Shown one piece after another: positions 55,775-64,000 of a stretch of 64,000 bases of DNA (position 1 is its first letter; each line of letters begins with the position of its first letter). The stretch comes from Bostrychus sinensis. Taxonomy: Eukaryota > Chordata > Actinopteri > Gobiiformes > Eleotridae. The stretch is taken from positions 23,327,520 through 23,391,519 of the forward strand of contig CM036257.1 of NCBI GenBank assembly GCA_020698575.1. The letters are read 5' to 3'. The position numbers and the translations under genes are program-made. The notes beneath the pieces were generated by a model. The model had not been told where the DNA came from. It ran no database searches and saw only the letters and a program-made list of their open reading frames with translations.

Positions 55775-56085
55775 TTAAAACCTGTACTGGTTTAGTCTGT
55801 GGTACAATCAAAGCTCTCTCAGATAGAATTGGTTGTCCAAAGTTTGGTGCTGGTACAGTGCATGATTTTGTAAAATAATGATTTAATGTTGCGTTTACTG
55901 ATGAGTTAATTTGAGAATAAATCTGATTTAGTACAGGGTTTAATGCTACTTTTAAAGCCTGCCTTTAGTTCTGGTTTAGTCCTGGTTCAGTCCTGTAGTC
56001 CTGGTTCTGCTCTTATATGTAGGTTTAATCCTGGTTTAATCCCGTTGAGTCCTTGCTTTGCTGTTGGTCTAGACTTGATCTAGAC
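55775..56085. repeat. Degenerate 'CTGGTTTAGTCC' minisatellite, third array
   Basis: Dense from about 55960: 'gttctggtttagtcctggttcagtcctgtagtcctggttctgc', 'aatcctggtttaatccc', 'ggtctagacttgatctagacc'. It is the target of the hAT insertion that follows. Confidence 0.75.
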
Positions 56086-57247
56086 CAGGGGTGTCAAACT
56101 CATTTTCACCGAGGGCCACATCAGCATAATGGTTGCCCTCAAAGGGCCAGATGTAACTGTAAGACAGTATAAATCAGGGGTGTCAAACTTAATCGGAGCT
56201 GGGGTCAAAATTAGAAAACCAGTCTTGGTCGTGGGCTGAATAAGAGAATTGTATAAATAATAAAGCCAGCCTACTGCATTTTTGTTCTCAGTTAGGCTTT
56301 TTAACATAGAATAATAGTTCCCCACAGAACTACAGGTGTAGATTTGTGGTTTTAAGGGGCTTTGTAGTTTTGTTTTAAATCAGAACTTAGAACTCAACAA
56401 ATAACAACAAATAGGCCACAGACTACTGACTAACACTGGCCAATTATTTATTAAGTATTATTTACTGCCACAGATTACCCAACTCCTCATATAAGACAGG
56501 TGTTTTCATCAGGTCCACTCTGTTTTACTGTGACAGTGGGTACTACCAGCAGATTAATATTTAGGTGCATGCCATGGCCCTGAGGTGAATAAGCCCAGAA
56601 CAACTTTAAGCTGAGTCAGCTCCTACACACAAACACGTATTATAGGCCTACTTTACTTTTATTGAGCAAACTACTGTCCACCTCTCTGTCCTCTGCAGGA
56701 CACAGTGTGAGCAGGATTATACCTCTTTCTGGGCAGGTTTAGCTCGCTGTGTGTTAATGAGTGCATTAGAGCACAAGTAGCGACAGAGGGAAAGGAAAAA
56801 GAGCGACGGAGGGCAGTGCTGTTTTTAAAGACGTACGGTTTGTAAAGGAGATGTTCTTACAATGCTGTGCGGTTGGAGCCTGTTTTTATTGCTGCCACAT
56901 GAGCTCAACAAACAAAGTGTAGAGCGGTTACAGAGAGTCCCACCTGTTTAAGAAGCTCCTGCTCTCACTGACCCCTCTTTGCCCATTTCTTTTGTGGAAA
57001 GTTAAATTTCCTGTCGGAGAATCCTTCACTCTCTCTCTGCTCCTGCAGCTCGTTAAATGCCACTCGCTAAAACAGCGGGGGAGGGGCATTGTCGGCGCGC
57101 AGCGGCGCCGCTTCTGCAGTGCATTATGGGAGATGTAGTTCAAACAGATCGAGCACAATATATCGGCGGGCTATTATTAATATAAAATGGAAATGATCTC
57201 GCGGGCCACAAGAAATTATCCCGCGGGCCTTGAGTTTGACATATGTG
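56086..57247. mobile_element. Non-autonomous hAT element, 1162 bp, with 8-bp target duplication
   Basis: Left terminus CAGGGGTGTCAAACTCATTT; right terminus, reverse-complemented, CACATATGTCAAACTCAAGG. Identical flanks 'atctagac' (56078-56085 and 57248-57255). A second hAT-type left end (CAGGGGTGTCAAACTTAATC) occurs at 56176, so the left side is composite. No transposase is recognised. A CpG-rich core at 57085-57145 contains a ZNF143-like motif. Confidence 0.82.
57119..57141 (-). promoter_or_regulatory. ZNF143/SBS-like motif inside the hAT
   Basis: The minus strand reads ACTACATCTCCCATAATGC, which fits the known ZNF143 (Staf) binding consensus ACTACAnnTCCCAnnATGC. It sits just after 'ggcgcgcagcggcgccgc'. 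Activity is not shown by sequence. Confidence 0.6.
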
Positions 57248-57641
57248 ATCTAGACTTAAGGTTAAGATAGACTTTATTGTCCCTGCTGGGAAAGTTGTTT
57301 TCTGCATTTGACCCATCCTTCAATGCTGCTGGGGTAAATCTAGCTTGAAATATTACAGTGGTGCATTTTTGAGGTTAATGGGGGAAATTGGAGAACTTGG
57401 AGAAAGCCCACCCAGACAATAAAAACGATGTTGCCTTTTAGTTATTATTTTTCTAACAACATTTACTCAAGAAAGTATGGGTATGTTTTAGAAAATGTTC
57501 TCAGAAAACTATTAAATAAGTATATTTTCCAACACTAGTCATATTGAACTAAGATGGAAGTAAGCTGAGTCGTTAAAGATATTAGGGAGGATTTTTTCCG
57601 ACTGCTGAGAAACCAGCGACTGTTTGTCCTTTTTTGAATAA

Positions 57642-57652
57642 TGCGCATGCGT
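57642..57652 (+). promoter_or_regulatory. NRF1-like motif, left
   Basis: TGCGCATGCGT fits the NRF1 palindromic consensus (YGCGCAYGCGCR type). An identical motif in inverted orientation is at 58241-58251. Confidence 0.6.
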
Positions 57653-58240
57653 CAGGCCCCGCCCTTCACTGTTCCTTTCCAAGAAACTCCTCCACAGCGA
57701 CGTCCGCAAGCGTTGGAACACGCGTGTTTGTTTACAGCCGGCATCAGCAGAGATTCGCCTAAACCTAGACCTGCATTGTTTGTTTGCACGACCTTTGACC
57801 TAGTTCCCCACACAGACCCAGTTATGCACAGTCCCTAAATGTGAGCAAAAATATGTCCTCCTGCTATTGGTAGCATTAGCAAACTGACTGCTGTGCAGTT
57901 GAAAAGGTTCAACAGATAAAGAAAAAAGGCATTTTTTTCAAACGATAAGATAAACGTAGCTGTCCAGCAGAAACTTGGCGACCAGTGCATCGGTCTGAAG
58001 CCCTTTCTGTTCCTACAGCGCACGCCGTCCTTTGAAGGAATCACCAATAACTACACAGGTTTTATTCTGCTCTTCTACAGTTTTTCTCCTCCTCCTCTGG
58101 TACACTTCAAAAAACTTCCTTTTGTGACCGCCCGGTTCACGGTTTTCCTCAGCCATTGTGCTCTTCCAAGTCAGGCTGTCCGCGCTACGATTTTAACGCC
58201 GCTAACGCCGCTAACGCCGGACTACATAAACATAGTGTAT

Positions 58241-58251
58241 ACGCATGCGCA
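58241..58251 (-). promoter_or_regulatory. NRF1-like motif, right
   Basis: Plus strand ACGCATGCGCA, the reverse complement of the left motif. The pair may form part of extended subterminal inverted repeats. Confidence 0.6.
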
Positions 58252-58642
58252 GGCACAAGAACGCGCACTATCACCGAAACTAGGAAGTCAGAATGATTGG
58301 CGAGTTCATGGAACAATGGTTAACGTACTCAAGATGAAAACGATTGGTTGAGGTTTTTTAAGTCCCACAGAGTCCACAGTTTATTAATATTATTATTATA
58401 TTTTCTAATACACCAATTTATAAGCCTTATACAGGGCAATGAAGGTAGTTTTAATAAATATTGCAAAAAATGAATTTATTAAGATCCTCCCTAATACCTT
58501 TAAAGGATTGTGAACTTTTGGCCTCAACAACAGATACTGTACCAGACACAGGGAGGACATGCAAAGTCCACACAGAAAGGTCCCAGAAAAGTCAGAATAC
58601 TAACATTACTGTGCTAAGGCTGACTTAATTGTTAGAAATGAT

Positions 58643-59132
58643 TAGGGTGACCACCTCAAAAAGTACAAAAAGTGGGACAATTTGTGAAATTTTGTGGGAC
58701 AAGTTTGGACAACTTGAGAAATAAAAGCTTTGATGTACAAATCTAACTTACTGAGATACAAGTTGCTTCAGTTTAGGGTCTATAAAACATTTGATGTGCT
58801 GTTTTTATCCCAAAACACACATTTTGCAAAGTAATGTCTTTACTGAGAGTTTATTCAATGGAATAAAAAAGATGAAACAGAAAAAAATCAAAGCTCTCAG
58901 TCCATAGATTCTCAAAAGATATAACAATCTTCAAAACAATATTCTAACTTATCAAGATGGGATGCTCACAAATATTTATTCTACATTTTACACAAGGAAT
59001 AATAACACCGTGTTGTTCTTAACTTTAATCTCTCTTTTAATAAGATCCACTGAGCAACAATGAAAAAGAGGGACGTTTTCTTGTCTAAATGGCTGTGCAG
59101 TGCAATCAAAAATGGGACAGGTGGTCACCCTA
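58643..59132. mobile_element. Complete non-autonomous hAT element, 490 bp
   Basis: Termini: TAGGGTGACCACCT on the left and, reverse-complemented, TAGGGTGACCACCTG on the right. Identical 8-base flanks 'gaaatgat' (58635-58642 and 59133-59140). Subterminal 'gtgggacaa' and 'tgggacag' repeats. No coding frame. Confidence 0.9.
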
Positions 59133-59140
59133 GAAATGAT

Positions 59141-59269
59141 GAATGGCCTGCATCAGCAGTTCTCAGCTGGTTGAGTTGTGATAATGTTGATAGATACATT
59201 TTTCAATTTTCAGCTTATTTAAACCTAAATATTGTTTAAATTTCACAAAATGGTGAAACAGATCAATTT
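59141..59269. other. Short interval, nothing recognised
   Basis: 'cagcagttctcagctggttgag' at 59153 loosely resembles a hAT terminus, but support is insufficient. Confidence 0.25.
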
Positions 59270-59408
59270 TTTTTCTTTCTGTTTGGTGTCACCACAACAA
59301 ATCATCTGCCTCCAAATCTGCTTTTTCATTCTCCTATTGATTTGGCGATGCTATTTATGCCAGATGCCCTTCCTGTTTCAGCCTTTTCCTTTTATTCAGG
59401 CTTGGGAT
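59270..59408. repeat. Repeat family C copy
   Basis: 'ctttctgtttggtgtcaccacaacaaatcatctgcctcc...tatttatgccagatgcccttcctg...tattcaggcttggga' has the full order of family C. Confidence 0.7.
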
Positions 59409-59411
59409 TTT

Positions 59412-59935
59412 CTTTTCTTTTTTTTACCTTTATTTCACCAGGAAAGTCCCATTGAGAATTAAAACCTGTTTTTCACAGAAGTCCTGGCCAAGAGGCAGCA
59501 GCAAATTCAAAACACAGTTACATCATAACACAGAAAAGACAAAATAACAGGAAGAGACAAACAGATGATGAAAAACATGTGCATGATGTGAAGTCGGTCT
59601 CTAGAGCTCTCAGTTTGGATTTAAAAGCATTCAAAGAAATCAGCTCGGCAAATGGAGCAGAGAGCAACACATGATCTTGTGAATGAAGAGAATAAGAATC
59701 AGCTCTTCTCTGTGACAGTGAGGGGCAGATGTAGGTCAGCAGTAGTCCAAGCATTGCCTTATAGCCTAAATAAAAGTGTACCAATGACTTCCTCCTTCGA
59801 ATGGCCAGGGCAGGTCGTCCCACTCGAGAATACAACTCACAGTGGTGCGTCATTGCTTCACAGTTAGTAATAAACCTCAGAGGAGCTTGATAAACAGCTG
59901 AGACATTGAGCTGAAGCATTCATATAAAACAGATC
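59412..59935 (-). mobile_element. 5'-truncated LINE, reverse strand
   Basis: Minus strand: open frame (59518-59919), then 'ggccaggacttctgtgaaaaacagg...tgggactttcctggtgaaataaaggtaaaaaaaag', a LINE 3' end with A-rich terminus. The last ~45 bases are shared with the SINE tail at 33360-33420. Confidence 0.85.
59518..59919 (-). pseudogene. LINE ORF2 C-terminal fragment
   Basis: Shows the fish LINE tail pattern RRRKSLVHFYLGYKAMLGLL, then YSLHSQDHVLLSAP, LISLNAFKSKLRALETD and a C-terminal CTCF. A segment usually present between LLS-x-P and the LISLNAFK stretch appears deleted. No catalytic motif is present. Confidence 0.8.
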
Positions 59936-60350
59936 TCTATAATCCAACACCGATAGGAAAATTGCTTTTTTACTTCAAACAAAGAACACAGCTTGATTTG
60001 AAAATTTAAAAAAACAAATTTAGTCTCAGTTTGTTCACAAGTGTGGTTTGAAAGTGAGGGAGTCATCAGTCAGTCAATACACCAAGGTATTAAGACACAG
60101 ACTACCTCAATGTTGTTTCCCTCAAGAGTGGACACTGTGTGGATTGTATGAGGAAATATAAGCAGAGATATTACACTGGCCTGTGACCCACTGTGCCTAA
60201 ACAAGTAAAATGTTAAAATAACTTTCACAATAAAATAATCAGGGATAAAATTAGATCCTGCAATCTAATTTTTATAATAAAAATTGTTCTGCTAGTAAAA
60301 AATTATCTGCTATAATACATGGATTTATAATGAACCTGACAATGAAGGGT
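59936..60350. other. Interval with no recognised feature
   Basis: No gene supported. Confidence 0.3.
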
Positions 60351-60351
60351 T

Positions 60352-60483
60352 ACACACTGCAAAAAAAGGAATATCTATCTTCGTTAAACTGACTTGAATT
60401 AAGAATATTTTTCTTGATAGAACATTTTTTTGGAGTTATTCACTTATTAAGTCTTGAGATTATTTGACTTGTTTTAAGATATT
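60352..60483 (+). mobile_element. Left part of a 'CACTGCAAAAAA' MITE
   Basis: 'acactgcaaaaaaaggaatatctatcttcg...gacttgaattaagaatatttttcttgatagaac...gacttgttttaagatattcc' is the familiar left half of a fish MITE with TACACTGCAAAAA termini. The right half was not found; LINE sequence follows. Confidence 0.55.
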
Positions 60484-60723
60484 CCATCTAGAGCCACCCT
60501 ACTTAGATATCGCACACCACTGTACACTGCCCACTTACGGTACAGTTACAGTAAAGCTATGTTTAAAAAGCTTCAAGTTGCATTTAATGATGCACTCCAA
60601 CTCCTGCTGATGGTCCCACGGTGGACGAGTGCCAGTCAGCTGTTTGTGCAGAATGCCGTGCCCACCTTACAGGCTGTCATTAGAAATTTTGTATATACAT
60701 TTATAATGCGATTAGAAAAATGA
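60478..60723 (+). pseudogene. LINE ORF2 C-terminal fragment
   Basis: Reads TPLYTAHLRYSYSKAMFKKL, then QVAFNDALQLLLMVPRW, TSASQLFVQNAVPTLQAVIR and NFVYTFIMRLEK before the stop. It is homologous in pattern to 53643-53861. The open frame is 81 codons without an ATG start, as expected for a truncated copy. Confidence 0.82.
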
Positions 60724-60905
60724 AATTATTACAGTTTTAATAATGCCTAAGGTGAGCATTGTGGTAGAAGTCTGGAGAAAGTGCTTATATGGACTTAGGA
60801 TATAATGTATACTCTCTCCTGTGTTGACTGTTGTTGTTCTCTTTTTTTTATTATGTACATATATATATGGACCAACTGTGAGTCTAAAATAAAGTTTGAT
60901 TGCTT
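60484..60905 (+). mobile_element. 5'-truncated LINE, forward strand
   Basis: A reverse transcriptase C-terminal frame ending at 60723 is followed by a 3' region closing with 'ccaactgtgagtctaaaataaagtttg', a LINE-like polyadenylated end. Confidence 0.75.
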
Positions 60906-61827
60906 ACAACTTATTCTAAGCATCTTTAATAATAAAACAAGCTAAATTGTTGGAGGAATGCTTTGACCGTACAAATATTGTACTTGTTTAAAGACAATCT
61001 GTCCATACCAATTTTTTTTCAGTCTGAAACCAATCTCACTGAGTCATTACATCTCAAAAAGACCATAGTAATAACCTAATAACCCTAGCACTACTCAAAC
61101 AATCCATGTCACCATATTGTCAACTAAGCAATCAAATTTGAATAAGTGCTTTCAAGATTATTTTCCACTGGTGGTCCAAGTTCTTTTCTTGTTTAGTCCA
61201 GATTTAGGCCTGTTTTATCCCTCGCTTTACCACTGTATTTAAACTTTATGGCCTGGCTTTTTACTGCTTCCCTCCCTTTGGTCTTCCAGCTTAATGTAAT
61301 ACCGCCGTTTGGCCATGTGGTGGTGCTGTTGCCTCATCTTTGACCTGAGACCATCTTTGACCCGCTTTCTCTCTTACTCAGATGGAAAGTATGCGCGCGT
61401 ACATTTGGGAGGTATAGGAGCTTGTTATTGTACTTCAGCAGCTTTTGTTACCACGGGAGCTCTCAGAGGCGCACCGAAATATATTTTTAAAGACAGATGA
61501 GGATGCAATAACAAGTGAAAGGCTTTTTGTAATATGAGTTTGATTTTGCAGGTTAATTCCCATGTGGAAAGAGGGGGAGATGAGAGAAGTATCAACAAAA
61601 CAACAGCGCGCGCAGAGTGGCACAGTAAATGATATGTTCAGGGGCAGAAAATTACAACGTGAAGCTTGTTACTGGTTAATCATAAACAGCCCACATGCAC
61701 TCGCTGGCTGTTTATACTGTAACATACTTCCTCTTCTGGCATGCAAAGCTTGTGAAATGAGAAATGGAGGGAGAATACTTTGTGAGTCATCAAAAAATAT
61801 ATTGAGTATTTAAAGCTGTATCTCAAA
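60906..61827. other. Unique interval; TTTAGTC scrap at 61180-61230; possible conserved block 61280-61800
   Basis: 'cttgtttagtccagatttaggcctg' is a small TTTAGTC piece. The block at 61280-61800 is repeat-free with overlapping short frames on both strands and no exon boundaries. Confidence 0.3.
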
Positions 61828-61906
61828 ATTGGTGGTTCTCAACTGGTGGGTCAGGAGGACTGTTTCAGGGAGGGTTTTATTGCTTAGTAAATGAATAAAT
61901 AATAAT
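61828..61906 (+). mobile_element. hAT left-end fragment
   Basis: 'ggtggttctcaactggtgggtcagg' resembles a hAT terminus. 'acccaacacaaaggtgggttgcagaaagg' at 62730-62760 may be a displaced continuation beyond the SINE insertion. Confidence 0.4.
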
Positions 61907-61907
61907 A

Positions 61908-62222
61908 AATAAGGGTAAGTACTTTATTGATCCTTGTAGGGAAATTCGTTCTCTGCATTTGACCCATCCCTCAATGCCGCTGGGGCTGGAGCAGTGGGAT
62001 GCCGCGGTGCAGCGCCTGGGGACCTTTGAGCCAGGGTCTTGGTCAGGAGCACCTGGCTGGAGGATTAGCCTGTCGTGCATGTTTTAGGTTGATGGGGGAA
62101 ACCGGAGCACCCAGAGGAAACCCACCCAGACACAGGGAAAAAATTCAAACATCACACAATCTGGGAATTGAACCCTGGACCTACTTGCTATGAGGCAAGA
62201 GCACAAACCTCTAAGCCAGTGT
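61908..62222 (-). repeat. SINE family F, reverse copy 3
   Basis: 'gtaagtactttattgatccttgtagggaaattcg...ctgcatttgacccatccctcaatgccgctgggg' through 'gggaattgaaccctggacctacttgctatgaggcaagagcac', the latter the reverse of a tRNA-like head with B-box. This is the most complete of the three family F copies. Confidence 0.8.
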
Positions 62223-62785
62223 CAAACAACTCTATAATGTCACTTTCTACCTTGGTACTTTTTTGTGCATCATTAGTTCATCATTGATTTGTAGCAGTAT
62301 TAAGGATATTTATTGAAAAAAAAAAGAGGTTAAAAAGTAAAATGTCAAAATTTTACTATGATACATAATGTTAGTTTTTTGGATGACCTGCACAATGTTT
62401 TAGAAAAAGTAGAATTTTATGGAAATTCATCATTGGTGTTACTGTCACTGGCGTTATGGCCCACAGTGAATAAACAGAAGTTATCTGACAAAAAAAATCT
62501 GATAAAAGTAAGCAAAATGTTTACAATTTATACACTTTCATCTTTTTAATCATTATACAAACTGTTGTAACACCAATGACATAAAACACAAAACAATAAC
62601 AAAATAAAATAATGAACCATATTTAAGTTGTCCCTTATGACTGGTAATGATGCTTTAGTGAATATATTCTAGCAAATTTGATTTTTTTGCCATTTTTGGA
62701 GCCAGAAAATCACTGTATTTTGACAATGACCCAACACAAAGGTGGGTTGCAGAAAGGTTGAAATCTTAATATTGTTTTAACCAGA
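62223..62785. other. Interval with possible hAT remnant at 62728-62765
   Basis: Otherwise AT-rich with no recognised gene. Confidence 0.3.
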
Positions 62786-62900
62786 GGTGGAAGAAGTACT
62801 CAAAATCTACAAGCACTACACCTACTAGTACTATAAATACTAATATTAACTTACATCGGATGCTTTTTTTTAACTACAGTAATAAAAAAACAAACAAACA
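62786..62900 (+). repeat. MITE of the 'AAGTACTTTTACTC' family, left end
   Basis: CAGAGGTGGAAGAAGTACTC followed by short TAC/CTA triplet-rich DNA ('ctactagtactataaatactaat'). No right end was found. Confidence 0.5.
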
Positions 62901-63788
62901 TATAAATCATTAATTCTTTGCAACTATACAAAGGGCCCAAAGTGATTCATGCACTTTGTTATTCCCTTTTGAAGTGAGGGCATTTTTTCCAGAAACCTAA
63001 ACCCGCTGAAGTGTGACTTGATGTGTCTTTGTTGTCTGCTGTGGGCGCTGCTCTTTCATAACAATGGCTGCTAAAAACACAGATCGAAGGAATTGATTTT
63101 TTTGGTAGCAGCACCAAAAAAGTGATCAACAAACTTTTCCTCCAAGTGTACTTGTATGTCTGAACATGGCTCTAGGCTTAGGTAACGAAGTGTAACTAAC
63201 AACTGTAATGTTATTTTATCTATTTCTGTGCCATTTGTGATTTTTCTCTTTAAAAAGCTTTCTACTGGCAGCAGTCAAACAATGCATTGGTGATGTCATG
63301 CCATTTAGCAGAACTCAGGGATGACTGTAATGTAAAGTTTTAAACCTAAATAATTTCAGTAGCTCATCATTACAATCCAAGCTTGCAGGTTTCAGGTTTG
63401 TAAGCAGATTCTTTAGGTAAAACATTACATTTTGACTCATATTTAGTTTCGGATTTGCCAGGTGCTAATCTAAAAGTACACTGTTATAATACACTGTTAT
63501 AACATCCTCAGACAACCATGGACAGCAGTATTTTTTAACAAATGTTTATCTTTAACAACAGTGCACATTAAAGAAAGAGTTTACAAACAACGTAAACAAA
63601 TCATGAAAGCTATAGCACAAAGAGTACTGAACCTGTTTGAAATTACATTGTGCTCAGTGTGTTTAATCAAATATATGCAAAAAAAAAAAAAAAAAAAAAA
63701 GAACTGACAAGGCCCGTAAAATTAACTAGTAAAAGAAAAAAAAGAAAAGAAAACAACATTAAAATGTGGAGGGACGGATTCTCTAAGA
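62901..63788. other. Interval with 22-A run at 63679-63700
   Basis: No gene supported. The A-run has no retroelement body beside it that I can recognise. Confidence 0.3.
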
Positions 63789-64000
63789 CAGTGTTTCCCA
63801 ACCAGGGGAACGGGGACCCCCAGGGGTACTGCAATCTTTTCATATTAAACTATTGAAACTTGTAAAAGATAATTGATGATTTATTGATTAAAAATGATTG
63901 ATTATTAAAATTAGGTGAAAATACTAGAAAAAATTGAATAGGCCTATTATGAAGCTTGTTTCAAAGGAGAGTTATTTAAATGGTTATTTTTCATTAATTT
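63789..64000 (+). mobile_element. hAT element left end, running off the window
   Basis: CAGTGTTTCCCAACCAGGGG followed by 'aacggggacccccaggggtactgc' is a typical hAT left terminus. The right end lies beyond the window. Confidence 0.6.

Larger units (their letters stand above)
57579..58497. mobile_element. Non-autonomous hAT-like element, 919 bp, innermost insertion
   Basis: Termini: ATATTAGGGAGGATTTTTT and, reverse-complemented right, GTATTAGGGAGGATCTTAAT. Flanks 'cgttaaag' (57571-57578) and 'ctttaaag' (58498-58505) match in 7 of 8 positions. The paralogous sequence at 54050-54070 shows the uninterrupted site. The interior is CpG-rich with inverted NRF1-like motifs and short 'cgccgctaa' repeats. 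No transposase is seen. Confidence 0.82.
57419..58541 (+). mobile_element. LINE-associated repeat X inserted in SINE F, itself split by a hAT
   Basis: 57419-57578 plus 58498-58541 together match 53920-54105 end to end ('ataaaaacgatgttgcctttta' to 'ggcctcaacaacagata'). A 7-base target duplication 'ccagaca' supports retrotransposition of a severely 5'-truncated copy. Confidence 0.75.
57258..58590 (-). repeat. SINE family F, reverse copy 2, split by repeat X
   Basis: The left part (57258-57411: 'agactttattgtccctgctggg...ctgcatttgacccatccttcaatgctgctggg') and right part (58549-58590: 'cagggaggacatgcaaagtccacacagaaaggtccc') are parts of one SINE. They are separated by repeat X, which is flanked by 'ccagaca' on both sides (57412-57418 and 58542-58548). 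Confidence 0.8.

Noticed and set aside
56240..56255. 'gtataaat' as a target duplication for a nested element starting at 56176
   Set aside because: The same 8 bases precede 56176, but no inverted terminus adjoins the second copy, so the match is probably chance in AT-rich DNA.
1..64000. LTR retrotransposon or endogenous retrovirus
   Set aside because: No paired long terminal repeats, primer-binding site, or gag/protease/integrase-like frame was seen. All reverse-transcriptase fragments are of non-LTR type.

Overview
This is AT-rich, repeat-dense vertebrate DNA, almost certainly from a teleost fish. The evidence is the repeat content: L2-, RTE- and CR1-like LINE 3' ends, tRNA-headed SINEs with LINE-like tails, many small hAT-type elements with 8-bp target-site duplications, Tc1-like transposon remnants, and long trinucleotide arrays. 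No bacterial operon, CRISPR array, rRNA or functional tRNA gene is visible. No host protein-coding exon can be called with confidence. The window reads as a gene desert or the inside of a very large intron. Most open frames start at GTG or TTG, or are low-complexity, and are not genes. The best host-exon candidate is a short ATG-initiated stretch at 7115-7163 followed by a consensus splice donor, and it is weak.

Layout. 0-10 kb: one repeat family (called A) in several copies, one carrying a 311-bp MITE (1548-1858) and one carrying a LINE; a degenerate TTTAGTC minisatellite (2750-3230); a complete 416-bp hAT element (4461-4876). 10-20 kb: a MITE-like element, an RTE remnant, SINE heads, and a complete 535-bp hAT MITE (19597-20131). 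20-24 kb: about 1 kb of TAG-triplet DNA with an approximately 71-bp higher-order period, then a second MITE-like copy with its own TAG array and a nested LINE tail. 24-30 kb: a SINE, a Tc1 remnant, more family A, and the longest repeat-poor block (28700-29410), which has the look of a conserved regulatory element. 30-40 kb: L2 fragments at 30981-31715 (159-codon open reverse-transcriptase C-terminus) and 33864-34245, several SINEs, a 10-bp minisatellite grown from a SINE head, an RTE remnant, and a Tc1 transposase remnant with a SINE in it. 40-50 kb: a probable MITE, a near-perfect 41-bp palindrome, more TTTAGTC arrays, an inverted pair of ~225-bp repeats beside a 203-codon unknown frame, a local duplication, and another Tc1 remnant. 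50-64 kb: the most structured part, with a 702-bp element bounded by perfect 21-bp inverted repeats, a 1162-bp hAT with a ZNF143-like motif, a three-level nested insertion (SINE, then LINE-associated repeat, then hAT with inverted NRF1-like sites), a 490-bp hAT, and two LINE fragments.

No genes act together here. The biology visible is transposon history: insertion order can be read from nesting, several hAT-like insertions have intact target duplications, and simple-sequence arrays repeatedly arise inside mobile elements. Family names are from pattern recognition only; no alignment or database search was run. The exact species cannot be determined.
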